Shown: positions 28,125 to 37,104, numbered from the stretch's first letter. The stretch: 64,000 nucleotides of DNA from Meridianimarinicoccus sp. MJW13 (GCF_014901205.1 NZ_JACNMU010000005.1:303178-367177); one strand, 5' to 3'. The notes: generated by a model not told the origin, from the sequence alone. Made by a program: numbers and translations.

Positions 28125-28733
28125 CTATTCGGGCGGGGTGAACCTGTCCCGCGCCGCCGTCACCTCGGCCCGCGTGACACAAGCTTCCAGATGATCGTTG
28201 ACCAGCCCCATCGCCTGCATGAAGGCAAAGGCGGTGGTCGGGCCGACGAACTTCCAGCCGCGCGCCTTCAGTGCCTTCGACAGCGCCACCGATGCCGGAC
28301 AGGTGGTCACCGATTGCGGCGGCCAGACCTCGGCGCGGGGCGGCTCGAACCGCCAGAAGAACGCGGCAAGACTGCCCTCGGCAGCCACCATCTCGCAGGC
28401 GCGGGCGGCATTGTTGATGACCGCCTCGATCTTGCCGCGATGGCGGATGATGCCCGCGTTGTCCAACAGGCGTTCGATCTCGGCGGGGCCATAATCGGCC
28501 ATCTGGTGAAAGTCGAACCCGTCGAAGGCGGCGCGGAAATTCTCGCGCTTGTTCAGGATGGTGCGCCAGCTCAGCCCCGACTGGAAGCTTTCCAGGCACA
28601 GCTTTTCGAACAACCGCCGATCCTCGACCACCGGAAAGCCCCATTCGCGGTCATGATAGGGAAAGAACTCGGCCACCGTGCCGCACCAGCCGCAGCGTGG
28701 GTGGCCATCGGGGCCGGGAACGGTCTGGGGCAT
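28125..28733 (-). CDS. tag: DNA-3-methyladenine glycosylase I
   Basis: Tag excises 3-methyladenine from alkylated DNA. The 202-aa protein starts MPQTVPGPDGHPRCGWC at the ATG at 28731-28733 with GAGG just upstream; a GTG four codons earlier is possible. The zinc-snap residues are present (C14/C17 region, H27 in PYHDREWG, and HLEAC near the C-terminus), as are the helix-hairpin-helix-like LESFQSGLSW and KFVGPTTAFAFMQAMGLVNDH blocks. It is monocistronic, with a regulator gene ending upstream. Confidence 0.95.
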   Translation of the reverse strand: MPQTVPGPDGHPRCGWCGTVAEFFPYHDREWGFPVVEDRRLFEKLCLESFQSGLSWRTILNKRENFRAAFDGFDFHQMADYGPAEIERLLDNAGIIRHRGKIEAVINNAARACEMVAAEGSLAAFFWRFEPPRAEVWPPQSVTTCPASVALSKALKARGWKFVGPTTAFAFMQAMGLVNDHLEACVTRAEVTAARDRFTPPE

Positions 28734-28801
28734 GACACCTCGCACAGCGATACAGGGAACTGCCGCATCCTGCGGCGCGACGGGTTGGGCCGCAAGCGGC
28801 T

Positions 28802-29647
28802 TCAGACCTCTGCCGACAACTGTCGTGCCACTGCGGCAAAGCCACGGGCATCGACCACCGCCTCGCGGACCAGCCAGTCGAAATGCCGGGTCAGGCTGCG
28901 CATCCGTTGCCGTTCGCGGAACGCCAGATAGAACCGGCCCACATAGAGCACCGCCAGATGCGGGCCGAATATGGTCATCGGTGCACTGAACACCCGGCGG
29001 GCATCGAAAAGATACACCCGCAGCGACGGAAACAGCGTGTCGCAGCGATCCGCCATATGCGCCAGCAAGTCACGGCGCAGGTCTGGCGCCAGCCCCGCGT
29101 AATAGCCGGTGCCGCTGGCCAGACTGCGCAACTCGTGCTCGGGGATCGCGATCTCATAGTCCGAGCCGGTCTCCTCGGCCCAGGTCAGGAACTCCGAGGC
29201 GATCTGCACCGCCTGCTCCGGGGTCTTTCCCATCTGGGTGTCGTACTCCCACCGCAACACGGCTTCGGTCTTGAGCATGTCCGGCAGGGTGGCGGGCACA
29301 TGGCGGATCTTGAAGCCGCGCGCCTCGCGATGCCACGCCATGATCTGATCGTCCGCGACCGAGCGTTCCGCCCCGGTCATCGCCATCGCCGCATCCAGCA
29401 GATCCCCGGGGCGTTCGGGATGATCGCTGAGCCCCAGCAGCCAGTCGCAACTGACCCGCAGCACCGCCGCAAGATCGGCCAGCAACGCGCCCGAGGGCAA
29501 GCGCGCCTCCCCCTCTTGCAACAATTGCCCGATGGTGGAGCGATCCGCCGCGACCGCCCGCGCCAGCGACGATCGGTTCAGACCGTCGCGCGCCATGGCC
29601 TCTTGCAGGCGGGTGCGAAACAGGGCGGCGCGGTCACGTTTGTCCAT
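28802..29647 (-). CDS. XRE-family transcriptional regulator
   Basis: The 281-aa protein starts MDKRDRAALFRTRLQEAMARDG at the ATG at 29645-29647, behind GAGGAAA. A Cro/C1-type helix-turn-helix lies at about residues 10-65 (LNRSSLARAVAADRSTIGQLL) with a DWLLGLSDHPE end. The C-terminal 200 residues form a conserved domain of unknown ligand (WHREARGFKIRHVPATLPDM, HMADRCDTLFPSLRVYL), which differs from LexA or phage-repressor tails. It is divergent from the DUF2061 gene, which it might control. Confidence 0.87.
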   Translation of the reverse strand: MDKRDRAALFRTRLQEAMARDGLNRSSLARAVAADRSTIGQLLQEGEARLPSGALLADLAAVLRVSCDWLLGLSDHPERPGDLLDAAMAMTGAERSVADDQIMAWHREARGFKIRHVPATLPDMLKTEAVLRWEYDTQMGKTPEQAVQIASEFLTWAEETGSDYEIAIPEHELRSLASGTGYYAGLAPDLRRDLLAHMADRCDTLFPSLRVYLFDARRVFSAPMTIFGPHLAVLYVGRFYLAFRERQRMRSLTRHFDWLVREAVVDARGFAAVARQLSAEV

Positions 29648-29766
29648 TTTCCTCAACCTTGGTGATTTCCATCCCCATCCTGAGGGTTTTGCAGACAACC
29701 GCAAGAATTCCCGGCAGCACTGCCGCGCGCTACTCTGGCCCGGTATTCTGCTTCATGAGGTTCCCC

Positions 29767-30021
29767 GTGTCCGACACCCCCCTGCGCACGCTTGCAAAAA
29801 CGCTGACATGGCAAGGTCTTGGCCTGCTGTCCATGACCCTGATCGGTCTGGCCATCACTGGCTCTGTCGCGGCTGGCGGCACCATCGCGCTGATCGGTGC
29901 CGGGGTTGGTACGGTGTGCTACGTGTTGCACGAACGGCTTTGGGCGCGGGTGCGCTGGGGCCGTAGCGAGGCCGGGTCTCAGCCCTGCAACATCGCCCCG
30001 ATCTCGTCCAGAAGCGCCTGA
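29767..30021 (+). CDS. DUF2061 small membrane protein
   Basis: This 84-aa protein starts at a GTG (29767) preceded by GAGG; an ATG at 29755 (MRFPVS) is the alternative. The DUF2061 pattern is clear: RTLAKTLTWQ, a hydrophobic pair about 17-52, and the CYVLHERLWARVRWG motif. Members are predicted inner-membrane proteins of unknown role. The 3' end overlaps the 3' end of the convergent ParA gene by 43 bases, so the C-terminal tail (CNIAPISSRSA) is read from antisense ParA sequence. Confidence 0.8.
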   Translation: MSDTPLRTLAKTLTWQGLGLLSMTLIGLAITGSVAAGGTIALIGAGVGTVCYVLHERLWARVRWGRSEAGSQPCNIAPISSRSA

Positions 30022-30617
30022 ATTTCCTGTGCGGCGGGGCCAGAGGCCGTCTTCTCGGTCACGCCGGTGCCTTCGCCCAGAACCTCGGCAAAGATCACCC
30101 GGTTGGCGATGACGGTTTCGGCGCGCGGCGCCGACAGGGCGCTCAACTCTTCCGAAACCTCTGCCGTCAACCGCGCCCGCGCGGCGGCGCGGTTCAGCAC
30201 CAGCATCACAGGGCGGTCCACCCGTTCGGCCAGTTCGAGAATGCTTTCGGTCGCCCACAGGTCCACATGGCTGGTTGCCACCGGCACCAGCACCAGATCG
30301 CTTTCGCGCAGCGCCGGGCGCAGATCGCTGTCGATCTTGGGGGGTGTGTCGATGATGACGAAATCGTTGCGGTCGCGCATTTTCTCGGCTTCGTACCCGA
30401 CGCCCCAGGCACTGGCGGTGCCAAAATCCAGCCCCGCCTCGCCGCCCATCGCCTCGCGCCGGGTCATGAACCAGCGGCCCAGCGAACCCTGCGGATCGGT
30501 GTCGATCACCGCCACGCTGTGCCCGCGCCCCACCAGCGCAATGGCCAGATTGGCCGCCAGCGTGGTCTTGCCCGACCCGCCCTTCTGCTGCGCCACCGTG
30601 ATGACCGTTCCGACCAT
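29979..30617 (-). CDS. Orphan ParA/MinD-family ATPase
   Basis: The 212-aa ATPase has the deviant Walker A KGGSGKTT (12-19), the switch VIDTDPQGSLGRWF and the IIDTPPKIDSDLRPAL box. No parB or parS lies beside it, and its length fits ParA-like proteins that position cargo other than chromosomes, such as chemoreceptor clusters in Rhodobacter. The function here is inferred from the fold only. It ends inside the DUF2061 frame on the opposite strand. Confidence 0.9.
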   Translation of the reverse strand: MVGTVITVAQQKGGSGKTTLAANLAIALVGRGHSVAVIDTDPQGSLGRWFMTRREAMGGEAGLDFGTASAWGVGYEAEKMRDRNDFVIIDTPPKIDSDLRPALRESDLVLVPVATSHVDLWATESILELAERVDRPVMLVLNRAAARARLTAEVSEELSALSAPRAETVIANRVIFAEVLGEGTGVTEKTASGPAAQEIQALLDEIGAMLQG

Positions 30618-30758
30618 GCCTGCCCCCCTGATCCCGGCCCTGTCTGCGCGGGCCTTTCCTCAATGATTAGGGACAGAAACCGCACAGGTCTACCCTGGTG
30701 GTGCGGTCAGGGGCGGCCAATGCTTGGGGTGGGAAAACAAGCCACTAATGACACCCAC

Positions 30759-31469
30759 CTACTTGGCGTACTTGCAGGCCCGATCCTCGGTGGCATGTTC
30801 GACCTTGCCATGACCGGGCTTGAAACCGGGGCGAGGGCCGCCGCCCGTGTTCACCACATTGTAGTGCAGCATTTCCTGAGCCGTCAGCCAGTAGATGCAC
30901 ACATGCGGAACCTTTACGGTGAAAGAGATCAGCGATGGCGCCACGCCCATTTCCATCATGTAGTCGATCCAGCGCGCGGTCGCGGACGCCGCGTAGTTTT
31001 CCATCTGGAAGATGACCTCGGTCACCTTTCCCTGGGCCACCTGCTCTTCGTATTTCTTCTTCAGCTTGTCGGACCGAAAGACGGAAAACATGTGCACGCC
31101 GACGGAAAGCGGCGAATCCACGAAGCGGACCGGGGCGCCCAGGAACGCGTCCACACAGGCGCTGGCGCAGATGGCGCCGTCCGGCACCCGCCCGATCAGC
31201 CCGCGTTGCCGCATCAGCCGGCCGATCCCCTGCCCCGCGTCGACCGACCCGCCGCCGGAATCGAACCAGACCTCGTCGACGGGCCCCTTGCTCAACTCGG
31301 TTGCGAAACGGTCGTCGTCGCCCGAGCTGAACGACCCGTCGAGATACAGGATCCGCACGCCGCCGCCGACCTGACGGCGCTCGAACTCCAGCGCCGCCGC
31401 CGGTCCCGCACCCAGACCGGCCACAAGCAGCGCGACGGCGGCAAACTGCTGGATCAGACCGCGCGCCAT
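30759..31469 (-). CDS. Periplasmic ClpP/crotonase-fold protein (COG3904-like)
   Basis: The 236-aa protein begins MARGLIQQFAAVALLVAGLGAG with a signal peptide ending near AAA-LE. The body resembles a ClpP/crotonase-fold protease: EVWFDSGGGSVDAGQGI, then ICASACVDAFLGAPVRF, in which the Ser of ASAC is at the nucleophile position, and SPLSVGVHMFS. Such proteins are seen as periplasmic unknowns in proteobacteria. Its start overlaps the preceding lipoprotein gene by 16 bases, so the two probably act together in the envelope. Confidence 0.8.
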   Translation of the reverse strand: MARGLIQQFAAVALLVAGLGAGPAAALEFERRQVGGGVRILYLDGSFSSGDDDRFATELSKGPVDEVWFDSGGGSVDAGQGIGRLMRQRGLIGRVPDGAICASACVDAFLGAPVRFVDSPLSVGVHMFSVFRSDKLKKKYEEQVAQGKVTEVIFQMENYAASATARWIDYMMEMGVAPSLISFTVKVPHVCIYWLTAQEMLHYNVVNTGGGPRPGFKPGHGKVEHATEDRACKYAK

Positions 31470-32098
31470 CCGCCGCCCTGTTTGCAATAGCGCTGGTTCT
31501 GCACGATCTCGCCCTTGCCCGGCACAACCGCCACTTCGCGCACCATGTAGCAATTGTCGCCGGCCCCTGACGTGACCTGAGAGCCGCCGCTGGCCCCCGT
31601 GCCGCTGCTGCTTTTCCAGGTGGTCTTGGCCGGGGCCGCGGCACTTTGGCTTTCCAACTGCTTGGCGCGGTCGCTGGCCTGCTTGGCGGCGCGTTCGGCG
31701 GCGGCCGCTTCCTGCGCGGATTTCTGCGCCCGCGCGGCGTCGGCCCTGGCCCGTGCCGCGTCCGCCTCGGCGCGCGCGGCGCGGGCTTCGGCGGCGGCCT
31801 GTCCGGCGCGCGCCTCCTGCAGGCTGAGCGCCGCCTGCGTGGCTGCCGCCGCCTGCTGCCGGTCGCGTTCGTCCAGCCGCGCGCCGATCTGCCCGCCGAT
31901 CTGGGCCCCGGCCAGCGCCCCGAAGGTGGCCCCGATGGCCCGAGACTGGTTGTCGCCGCCCACCGCATCGCCCAGCAGAGCCCCAAGGCTTGCCCCCGAC
32001 ACACCGCCAATCAGCGCGCCGGTCTGCTGCTGGTTCTCGCAGCCCGCAACAGCCGCTACAAGCGCCCCTGCAATTCCGATCCGGTAAAATGACAACAT
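31454..32098 (-). CDS. Glycine-zipper lipoprotein with Ala-rich coiled coil
   Basis: The 214-aa product has a lipoprotein signal (VAAVAGC, Cys20). Residues about 27-75 form a glycine-zipper segment (GALIGGVSGASLGALLG, GATFGALAGAQIGGQIGARL), as in Rickettsia 17-kDa/SlyB-type outer-membrane lipoproteins. A long Ala/Arg/Glu coiled coil spans about 78-150. The C-terminus has two Cys (DNCYMV and QRYCKQG) that could form a disulfide. It is followed by an overlapping ClpP-fold envelope protein. It probably helps outer-membrane integrity, but the role is inferred. Confidence 0.82.
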   Translation of the reverse strand: MLSFYRIGIAGALVAAVAGCENQQQTGALIGGVSGASLGALLGDAVGGDNQSRAIGATFGALAGAQIGGQIGARLDERDRQQAAAATQAALSLQEARAGQAAAEARAARAEADAARARADAARAQKSAQEAAAAERAAKQASDRAKQLESQSAAAPAKTTWKSSSGTGASGGSQVTSGAGDNCYMVREVAVVPGKGEIVQNQRYCKQGGGWRAV

Positions 32099-32467
32099 CT
32101 TTCAATATCCTGTTCTGATGACGAAGCGTCAGCCGAGTCCGCCACAAGTGATTTGAAAAGTAAACAGGGCGCGGCGTGTCGGGCAGGTTTCAGAGCGATC
32201 GCGCCCGCGCAGCCCCCTGTCCCGCCCGCATCCCGAGGATGCGCGCGGGTTCCAAGCGCCGAGGCGCACACCAAGGCGGCAGCCCCAGGTTCACGGTCCA
32301 CTTCGCACAACCGGCAGGCCCGGCGGCACCGCCGGGCAGCCCCCGCCTCGGGCAGGTGCAGCCCTTGGGATTTGGGGTATGTATGCAGGCGTGTGACCAC
32401 AACCAACGCTGCGGATCGGTGGGCATTGTGATCGGTCGGTGTTGGCGGAAAGCGGACCTTAGCCACT
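32099..32467. other. Intergenic region with GC hairpin
   Basis: No convincing gene is present in these 369 bases. The left part should hold the promoter of the lipoprotein gene. GCCCGGCGG (32318-32326) and CCGCCGGGC (32329-32337) form a very tight palindrome. The right edge becomes AT-rich, where the acquired 346-aa gene ends. Confidence 0.6.
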
Positions 32468-33508
32468 TTATTCAGCATAGATTGCTTCAGCGATGTCCCC
32501 GAGAGGCCCAAGTTCTACAAAGAACGGGGCCAACTCCCCGAAATGCTGCCGTCTTGGGCGAAGGACACAGCGGTGTTCCTTTTGGTATGAATAAGAAAAG
32601 TGTTTCCAAAACTCTTGGTTCTGGCCTCCAGGGATATCGTTGTAAGGATCGTAATAATATACTTCACCTTCTAAAAACTGCCACGTCGGAAACTGTTCCA
32701 ACATTGCCCTCTTTAATCGTTTCACAAACTCAGACCTGTTTTTTACAATCAGAGCAGCGTCTGCCTCAAAGTCTGTCGGCATTCGCCTGTCTATTTCTTT
32801 GCAGCTTGAGAACAAAAAGTAATCGTCAACCATAAATTCCATTGGGATGAAGCCATTCTGAATCTTCATCGTCATCCCTCGCGCTTCGACGATGTCCCCT
32901 CCTTTCAATAGATCGGAAAGAGCCTTCAACTTGTATGGTCGCGCGGTCTCAAGGTCCTTGATAGCTTTGATGTAACTACCCTTTGAATATTCACTCGCAG
33001 GTGAAATTCGGAACCTACCAAATTTCAACATGTCCTTCACATACACCGCTTTCGAGTATTTAACGATCCACTTTCCGGGGATATGCCTTCTGTCCCCGAA
33101 CATCCTGCATCCGAGAGGAATCCCGTCTCTGAAGTATGCACCTATTGGATAGGTGGATTTTCTTATTACATCAGGCATTAGAGCGCCTCGCCAGTTAGTT
33201 TCTTCAATAATCTCAGTAAAGAACCGCATGAACCGAGCGCCGTTTTCCATACCTGGCGTGGGAACTATTTTGCAGTCAGTCGAAATATCGACAATGTTCG
33301 ATATTAGGTCAGAGAAGCGTTCAATAATGTGTTCGTCTGTCTCTAGAATCAAATATGGATAGTTGTAATATTCACGCCGCCAGACTTGGTGTCTGGGAAG
33401 ACTGTTGCCATTCTTCTTTGCTTCTTGCGCTAACTCTCGTTCTCGCTGCTTGAAAAACTGATAGGGTCCGAATGCTCGCCCTAGAATGTCTTTTTCGTCC
33501 ACTACCAT
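32468..33508 (-). CDS. Unknown 346-aa protein on AT-richer, probably acquired DNA
   Basis: I do not recognise a named family. The protein is soluble, with AGAGGGTG before the start. Its base composition and codons (many AAA, ATT, TTT) differ sharply from neighbouring genes. The order of conserved-looking blocks is an N-terminal region to about 120, GDRRHIPGKWIVKYSK and FGRFRISPASEYSKGSY at about 145-185, MVDDYFLFSSCKEIDRRMPTDFEADAALIV at about 240-270, and HFSYSYQKEHRCVLRPR near 312-328. The last block resembles the end of DUF2971-like accessory proteins. It ends in the intergenic region and faces away from lepA. Confidence 0.8.
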   Translation of the reverse strand: MVVDEKDILGRAFGPYQFFKQRERELAQEAKKNGNSLPRHQVWRREYYNYPYLILETDEHIIERFSDLISNIVDISTDCKIVPTPGMENGARFMRFFTEIIEETNWRGALMPDVIRKSTYPIGAYFRDGIPLGCRMFGDRRHIPGKWIVKYSKAVYVKDMLKFGRFRISPASEYSKGSYIKAIKDLETARPYKLKALSDLLKGGDIVEARGMTMKIQNGFIPMEFMVDDYFLFSSCKEIDRRMPTDFEADAALIVKNRSEFVKRLKRAMLEQFPTWQFLEGEVYYYDPYNDIPGGQNQEFWKHFSYSYQKEHRCVLRPRRQHFGELAPFFVELGPLGDIAEAIYAE

Positions 33509-33764
33509 TCACCCTCTTCTGAAGCTTGGCACGAAACCTAAAGCCATCGGGAGACACTGGAAAGTAAATTGCGAGGTAGTTTTCTGGAATGCTGCACCAT
33601 AACATGAAGCATCGGGTCCAACGGCAGCTCAGGGCCGGAGGCGGCCTTCCATCCCTCACACCCCCACAACCTGTTCCCTCTGGAATCTCCCGCCAGATCG
33701 GCTATGTCAGGGCAGATTTGCGGGCGCAGCCTCCGCACCCCCTCTCAGGACTGACCCGACGCCG

Positions 33765-35564
33765 ATGACCGAGCTTTCAAAGATCCGCAACTTCTCCATC
33801 GTGGCCCATATCGACCACGGCAAATCGACCCTTGCCGACCGGCTCATCCAGATGACCGGCACGGTGGCCGAACGCGACATGCAGGAGCAGCTTCTCGACA
33901 GCATGGATATCGAGCGCGAGCGCGGCATCACCATCAAGGCCAACACCGTGCGCATCGAATACCCGGCGCAGGACGGCCAGACCTATGTTCTGAACCTGAT
34001 CGACACGCCGGGCCATGTGGATTTCGGCTATGAGGTCAGCCGCTCGATGCGGGCCGTCGAAGGCTCTCTGCTGGTGGTGGATGCCTCGCAAGGGGTCGAG
34101 GCGCAGACGCTGGCCAATGTCTATCAGGCGATCGAGGCGGATCACGAGATCGTGCCGGTGCTCAACAAGGTCGACCTGCCGGCGGCCGAACCCGACCGCG
34201 TGCGCGAGCAGATCGAGGACGTCATCGGGATCGAGGCCCATGACGCGGTGGAAATCTCGGCCAAAACCGGCCTCGGCATCCCCGACGTTCTGGAAGCCAT
34301 CGTCCAGCGCCTGCCCGCCCCCAAGGGCGACCGCGACGCGCCGCTGAAGGCGATGCTGGTGGACAGCTATTACGACGCCTACCTCGGCGTTGTCGTCATC
34401 ATCCGCGTCATCGACGGGGTCATCAAGAAGGGCGACCGCATCCGCATGATGCGCACCGGGGGCACCTATGGCATCGACCGGCTGGGCGTCTTCAAGCCCG
34501 CCATGCAGAACATCGCCGAACTGGGCCCGGGCGAGATCGGCTTCCTGACCGCCTCGATCAAACAGGTGCGCGACACCCGCGTCGGCGACACCATCACCCA
34601 CGAGAAAAAGCAATGCGCCACCGCCCTGCCCGGCTTCAAACCGGCGCAACCGGTGGTCTTCTGCGGCCTGTTCCCGGTGGACAGCTCGGAATTCGAGGAC
34701 CTGCGCACCGCGATCGAGAAACTGGCCCTGAACGACGCCTCCTTCAGCTACGAGATGGAGACCTCCGCCGCCCTCGGCTTCGGCTTCCGCTGCGGCTTCC
34801 TCGGCCTTCTGCACCTTGAAGTCATCCGCGACCGGATCGAGCGGGAATATGACATCGAGTTGATCACCACCGCGCCCTCGGTGGTCTACCACATCTACAC
34901 CCGCGACGGCGCAATGAGCGAGTTGCACAACCCCGCCGACATGCCCGACCCGGCCACCATCGACCACATCGAGGAGCCGCGCATCAAGGCCACCATCCTG
35001 GTGCCCGACGAATACCTCGGCGACGTGCTGAAACTCTGCCAGGACCGGCGCGGCATCCAGTTGGACCTGACCTACGCCGGCTCCCGCGCCATGGCGGTCT
35101 ACGACCTGCCCCTGAACGAGGTCGTCTTCGACTTCTACGACCGCCTGAAATCGGTGACCAAGGGCTATGCCTCCTTCGATTACCAGCTGGAAGGCTACCG
35201 CCAGGACACCCTCGTCAAGATGCAGGTGCTGGTGAATGACGAGCCCGTCGACGCCCTGTCGATGATGGTCCACCGCGACCGCGCCGAGACCCGGGGCCGC
35301 GCCATGTGCGAAAAGCTGAAAGAGCTGATCCCCCGCCACATGTTCAAGATCCCGATCCAGGCGGCCATCGGCGGCCGCGTCATCGCCCGCGAGACCCTGT
35401 CGGCCATGCGCAAGGACGTGACCGCCAAATGCTACGGCGGCGACGCGACGCGAAAGCGCAAGCTGCTGGACAAACAGAAGGCGGGCAAGAAGAAAATGCG
35501 CCAGTTCGGGAAAGTTGAGATCCCGCAGCAGGCGTTTATTTCGGCGTTGAAGATGGATGAGTAA
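33765..35564 (+). CDS. lepA: Elongation factor 4 (LepA)
   Basis: LepA is a ribosome-associated GTPase that affects initiation and back-translocation. The 599-aa length is normal. G1 is [10 protein letters not shown] (about 14-23), followed by switch [10 protein letters not shown]3 DTPGHVDF and G4 NKVDLPAA. Domains II-V follow, with the LepA-specific C-terminal domain ending in [17 protein letters not shown]. The last stop base is shared with the ATG of the next gene (TAATG). It is the only core gene in an otherwise AT-richer stretch. Confidence 0.97.
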   Translation: MTELSKIRNFSIVAHIDHGKSTLADRLIQMTGTVAERDMQEQLLDSMDIERERGITIKANTVRIEYPAQDGQTYVLNLIDTPGHVDFGYEVSRSMRAVEGSLLVVDASQGVEAQTLANVYQAIEADHEIVPVLNKVDLPAAEPDRVREQIEDVIGIEAHDAVEISAKTGLGIPDVLEAIVQRLPAPKGDRDAPLKAMLVDSYYDAYLGVVVIIRVIDGVIKKGDRIRMMRTGGTYGIDRLGVFKPAMQNIAELGPGEIGFLTASIKQVRDTRVGDTITHEKKQCATALPGFKPAQPVVFCGLFPVDSSEFEDLRTAIEKLALNDASFSYEMETSAALGFGFRCGFLGLLHLEVIRDRIEREYDIELITTAPSVVYHIYTRDGAMSELHNPADMPDPATIDHIEEPRIKATILVPDEYLGDVLKLCQDRRGIQLDLTYAGSRAMAVYDLPLNEVVFDFYDRLKSVTKGYASFDYQLEGYRQDTLVKMQVLVNDEPVDALSMMVHRDRAETRGRAMCEKLKELIPRHMFKIPIQAAIGGRVIARETLSAMRKDVTAKCYGGDATRKRKLLDKQKAGKKKMRQFGKVEIPQQAFISALKMDE

Positions 35565-36589
35565 TGGTCAATTTTGCTAGGCCTCAATATACATCGAGCC
35601 GCATTAGAGCGGCGGGAAAAAGAATTTCCAAAGACAGAGGAACACTCGAAGATAGTCTTGTCTTAGAAAATTTTAGGGGGTCTCATGCCTATATTCTCAA
35701 CACTTTTCAAGCCAACATCAGAAACCACTCGCGCGGCATCGCTAGATCAGTCGGGCAAAGACTTAAACGGCGCAATACTATTCTAGACAAGCTGAAGCGC
35801 GAACCCAATATGCCTCTATCGGCAATGCACGATATTGCCGGATGCAGAATTGTTTTTGAGACGATCGAAGAATTAAAAAAGGTCAGATCTTCCATGCATT
35901 CTGCGCGATGGAAGCACTACCTTACTCACGAACCGGACCGCTACAACTATATTGACAATCCCAAGATTTCGGGCTACCGGGGTATCCATGACGTGTACAA
36001 GTATTCCGCCACTTCGATTGGCGGTAGACCTTGGAATGATTTAAAAGTAGAAATCCAGTATCGCACATTGCCTCAACACGCGTGGGCGACAGCCGTTGAG
36101 GTTGCCGATCTAATAACCTCTAATCGGATAAAATTTACTGACGCAAAAGATCACTATCTAGAGTACTTTCAATTAGCTAGCGAAATTATATCTAGATCGG
36201 CCGAAGGTTCGGCTTCTTGCAGGCCGGAATTAAAAAACAGAACACTGAAAAACCGGTTTACAACACTGGATAAAAAGCTAGGCCTCCTACAGACCTTCGA
36301 TAATCTTCGCGGGTCATCACAAAAAGCGATACGGCTTCGCAAGAACACGTTGTTGATATTCAAGTTCGGCGATAAAAATTCGGGCGACGGCTTGGAAATG
36401 AAGACATATGAGAATGTTAATAGAGCAATCGAAGCTTATGATGAGCTAGAAAAGTTCTATGGAGATAGCGCAGATATCGTCCTAGTGCGGGGTGAAAGCG
36501 AGGCCAACATCCGTGACGCATTTCGAAACTATTTCTCTGATGCTCGTGCGTTTGTAGATTTAGTTCAATCCGGGATCCGACACCTTTGA
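35564..36589 (+). CDS. Synthetase-only RelA/SpoT-domain protein, acquired, overlapping lepA
   Basis: The 341-aa protein carries a RelA/SpoT nucleotidyltransferase domain at about 65-185. Catalytic-type residues are present: D90 in HDIAGCRIVF, Y138 in SGYRGIHDVYKY and E163 in VEIQYRT, followed by LPQHAWATAVEVAD. There is no HD hydrolase, TGS or ACT domain. A C-terminal region of about 150 residues (from LEYFQLASEII to the end) has no match I know. The gene is markedly AT-richer than lepA, and its ATG shares a base with the lepA stop. It could make (p)ppGpp, or act like toxSAS enzymes that make (p)ppApp or pyrophosphorylate tRNA; no antitoxin gene is obvious. Confidence 0.85.
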   Translation: MVNFARPQYTSSRIRAAGKRISKDRGTLEDSLVLENFRGSHAYILNTFQANIRNHSRGIARSVGQRLKRRNTILDKLKREPNMPLSAMHDIAGCRIVFETIEELKKVRSSMHSARWKHYLTHEPDRYNYIDNPKISGYRGIHDVYKYSATSIGGRPWNDLKVEIQYRTLPQHAWATAVEVADLITSNRIKFTDAKDHYLEYFQLASEIISRSAEGSASCRPELKNRTLKNRFTTLDKKLGLLQTFDNLRGSSQKAIRLRKNTLLIFKFGDKNSGDGLEMKTYENVNRAIEAYDELEKFYGDSADIVLVRGESEANIRDAFRNYFSDARAFVDLVQSGIRHL

Positions 36590-36690
36590 CACTGGGTCTT
36601 TGGCCGTTGTGAAAACTGTTTGACCCACATCAAACCCAAGCCATTCATACATCTATATGCTCGCAGGCGACTCAACCGTGGAGATTCCCC

Positions 36691-36867
36691 ATGTTCCGAC
36701 TCGCCCTGCTTTTGCACATCGTCATCGGCGCCACCCTTGCGGGCACGGCCATCGTCGTCGCCCTCGTGCTGGGCTATGACACGCTGACCCCGATCCTGAT
36801 CGCCGCCGGCCTCGGCTTCCTTGCCGCGATCCCGGCCAGTGTCGTCGTAGCCCGCGCCCTGTCCTGA
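36691..36867 (+). CDS. Small 58-aa two-helix membrane protein
   Basis: The gene is short but convincing: MFRLALLLHIVIGATLAG starts at 36691 and the protein is almost all hydrophobic, with two likely membrane helices at about 5-29 and 34-55. I recall very similar small proteins in Rhodobacteraceae, sometimes labelled CTP synthetase without basis. The function is unknown. High GC returns here, marking the right border of the AT-rich insert. Confidence 0.75.
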   Translation: MFRLALLLHIVIGATLAGTAIVVALVLGYDTLTPILIAAGLGFLAAIPASVVVARALS

Positions 36868-36888
36868 CGGACCCGCGCCGCGTCGCCG

Positions 36889-37075
36889 CCCGTTCGCGCC
36901 TCAAACGCTCCCCCGTTTGGCGGGAAAACGCGCCACTGGCGCCTTTTCTGGTCCGCCGCACCGTTTGCGGGACGGCGCCTTGGGGCTCCGCCCGTTCGCG
37001 CCTCAAACGCTCCCCCGGAGCGTTTGCGGGACGGCGCTCACTCTTGGAAAAATACTCCCGCCGGAGGCATCCGGC
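36889..37075 (-). repeat. Two tandem units of a long intergenic repeat (inverted partner at 39988-40125)
   Basis: Unit 1 (36889-36977) runs CGTTCGCGCC..CGTTTGGCGGG..CGCGCCACTGGCGCC..CCGTTTGCGGGACGGCG. Unit 2 (36985-37041) repeats both ends of it without the middle and continues into CTTGGAAAAATACTCCCGCCGGAGG (37043-37067), which is the short dispersed motif in minus orientation. The same unit occurs inverted at 39988-40125. Confidence 0.8.
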
Positions 37076-37104
37076 CTCTGCCAGATGCGCCCCGGCGGGA
37101 TCGC

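Noticed and set aside
32153..32431. Short frames in the gap before the 346-aa gene
   Set aside because: They are Ala/Arg/Pro-rich chance frames in GC-rich DNA without ribosome-binding sites.
33777..35339. 520-codon frame opposite lepA
   Set aside because: It mirrors the lepA codons and is rich in His, Val and Gln; lepA is certain on the plus strand.
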